From Verrucomicrobiota bacterium (GTDB lineage: Bacteria > Verrucomicrobiota > Verrucomicrobiia > Chthoniobacterales > UBA10450): 14,128 nucleotides of DNA. The stretch is from contig QHMQ01000101.1 in NCBI GenBank assembly GCA_003217835.1, forward strand, positions 1-14,128. Reading direction: 5' to 3'. Below the pieces are notes generated by a model. That model saw nothing but the letters and a program-made list of their open reading frames with translations. It was not told where the DNA came from and did not search any database. The translations under genes were made by a program, and so were the position numbers. The number at the start of each line of letters is the position of its first letter. Position 1 is the first letter of the stretch. Positions 13,493 to 14,128 of this stretch are shown here, in pieces.

Positions 13493-14128
13493 ATGCAATT
13501 GCGCGATAGATTTGAGAAACAGAGACGCGGCCGTTTCGAACGCTTGAAGATCATCTTTCCGATCCTTCTGGCCGGATGGATCCCGTCGATCTTAACACTG
13601 GTCGTTTCCTACACGATCCTGACAAAGACTCTTGAATCACGAATTCTGCGGGATCGGCAAACATTCATTCAATTAGTGGGCCATCTCGTCAACCATGACC
13701 TCAGCCGGACCAGTAGTATCATTGAGTACTATCAGACGCTGCCAGAGTTCGCGAAAATCTTGAGCGCGCCGAATCCCCAGGCTGCGGCTGAACAATGGCT
13801 CAGCTCAGCATTTTACGCCCATCCGCTTATCGACGGAATGTTCATGACAGCGCCCGACGGCCGTCTTATCGCATCGATCCCCAACGATCCAGATTTGATC
13901 GGCAAAGATTTTGATTCCGACCAATGGCGGGAGCAAGCGCAGGCGTTAAACGGAGCCTTCGTCTCGGCGGTTCATCGACGCTTGCCGGATCAGCGCATGG
14001 CGACCAATATCGTCGGCGCAGTGCGGGCCCCGGATCGCAAAATCGTCGGCTATCTCGGGATCTCCGTGTTGGTGGAAAGAATCGGGCGACGTTTAGCCAC
14101 GATTGAGTTCGCCGATCAGTCCCTCTGC
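13493..14128 (+). CDS. Membrane-anchored sensor protein, N-terminal part (cut by window end)
   Basis: Open from the ATG at 13493 to the window edge: 212 residues with no stop. A basic N-terminus (1-19, RDRFEKQRRGRFERLK) precedes one membrane helix (about 20-44, IIFPILLAGWIPSILTLVVS), and the rest is extracytoplasmic. Residues about 50-212 look like a double-Cache (dCache_1) sensor: a long helix with HLVNHDLSRTSSIIEYYQTL, then the PAS-like strands IDGMFMTAPDGRLIAS (113-128) and DQWREQAQ (143-150), then IVGAVRAPDRKIVGYLGISV (173-192). Such heads precede histidine kinase, GGDEF, cyclase or chemoreceptor modules; which one lies beyond the window is unknown. An in-frame TGA at 13466-13468 fixes the start region. 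It begins 84 bp after the broken gene. Confidence 0.8.
   Translation, partial: MQLRDRFEKQRRGRFERLKIIFPILLAGWIPSILTLVVSYTILTKTLESRILRDRQTFIQLVGHLVNHDLSRTSSIIEYYQTLPEFAKILSAPNPQAAAEQWLSSAFYAHPLIDGMFMTAPDGRLIASIPNDPDLIGKDFDSDQWREQAQALNGAFVSAVHRRLPDQRMATNIVGAVRAPDRKIVGYLGISVLVERIGRRLATIEFADQSLC

Noticed and set aside
13315..13554. - strand frame across the broken gene and the sensor start
   Set aside because: It is opposite two better-supported + strand readings and has no domain-like features.
1..14128. CRISPR array, tRNA, rRNA, transposase or riboswitch
   Set aside because: No regularly spaced repeats of CRISPR size, no cloverleaf with a T-loop consensus, no transposase motifs, and no FMN or TPP riboswitch core were found by eye before ribE or the PDH genes.

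Overview
The window looks like ordinary chromosomal DNA from a bacterium of moderate GC content. I infer a soil Verrucomicrobiota relative (Spartobacteria/Chthoniobacterales-like). The reasons are the mix of genes (a putative citrate/Na+:H+ transporter next to riboflavin synthase, a free-standing Lon N-terminal-domain protein, a PDH operon with a Lys/Glu-rich E2 linker), the scarcity of Shine-Dalgarno sequences and the short palindromic repeats. No 16S or other taxonomic marker is present, so this placement is tentative.

Left part (1-3826, + strand). An AT-rich leader carries an imperfectly duplicated ~62 bp unit with terminator-like hairpins. It is followed by an ion:proton antiporter-like membrane protein, riboflavin synthase (10 bp downstream), type I 3-dehydroquinate dehydratase (aroD) and a Lon substrate-binding-domain protein. 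Middle (3829-6154): a dGTPase-family HD hydrolase and a small two-helix membrane protein upstream of it lie on the - strand, probably as one operon, and a YkvA/DUF1232 protein lies on the + strand. From 6248 to 12993 every gene is on the - strand. In transcription order they are a GT2 glycosyltransferase, an exported L,D-transpeptidase, ribosomal protein S20, an unknown membrane protein, and the pyruvate dehydrogenase genes for E1-alpha, E1-beta and E2. The membrane protein, E1-alpha and E1-beta are joined by two 4-bp GTGA stop/start overlaps. The E3 gene is not in the window. Right edge (13054-14128, + strand): a secreted-protein gene broken by a one-base frameshift, then the start of a membrane-anchored sensor that runs off the window.

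No mobile element, CRISPR array, rRNA or tRNA was recognised, and I see no convincing new multi-gene system. The most interesting signals are small repeats. Two ~50 bp palindromic elements share the termini CTGTGG...CTACAG. One supplies the stop codon of the dGTPase gene at a convergent junction; the other lies in frame inside the E2 interdomain linker and encodes 17 residues. A third palindrome of different sequence sits at the other convergent junction, and four tandem octamers lie just upstream of the E2 start. The frameshifted secreted protein and the unknown membrane gene coupled to pdhA also deserve a second look.
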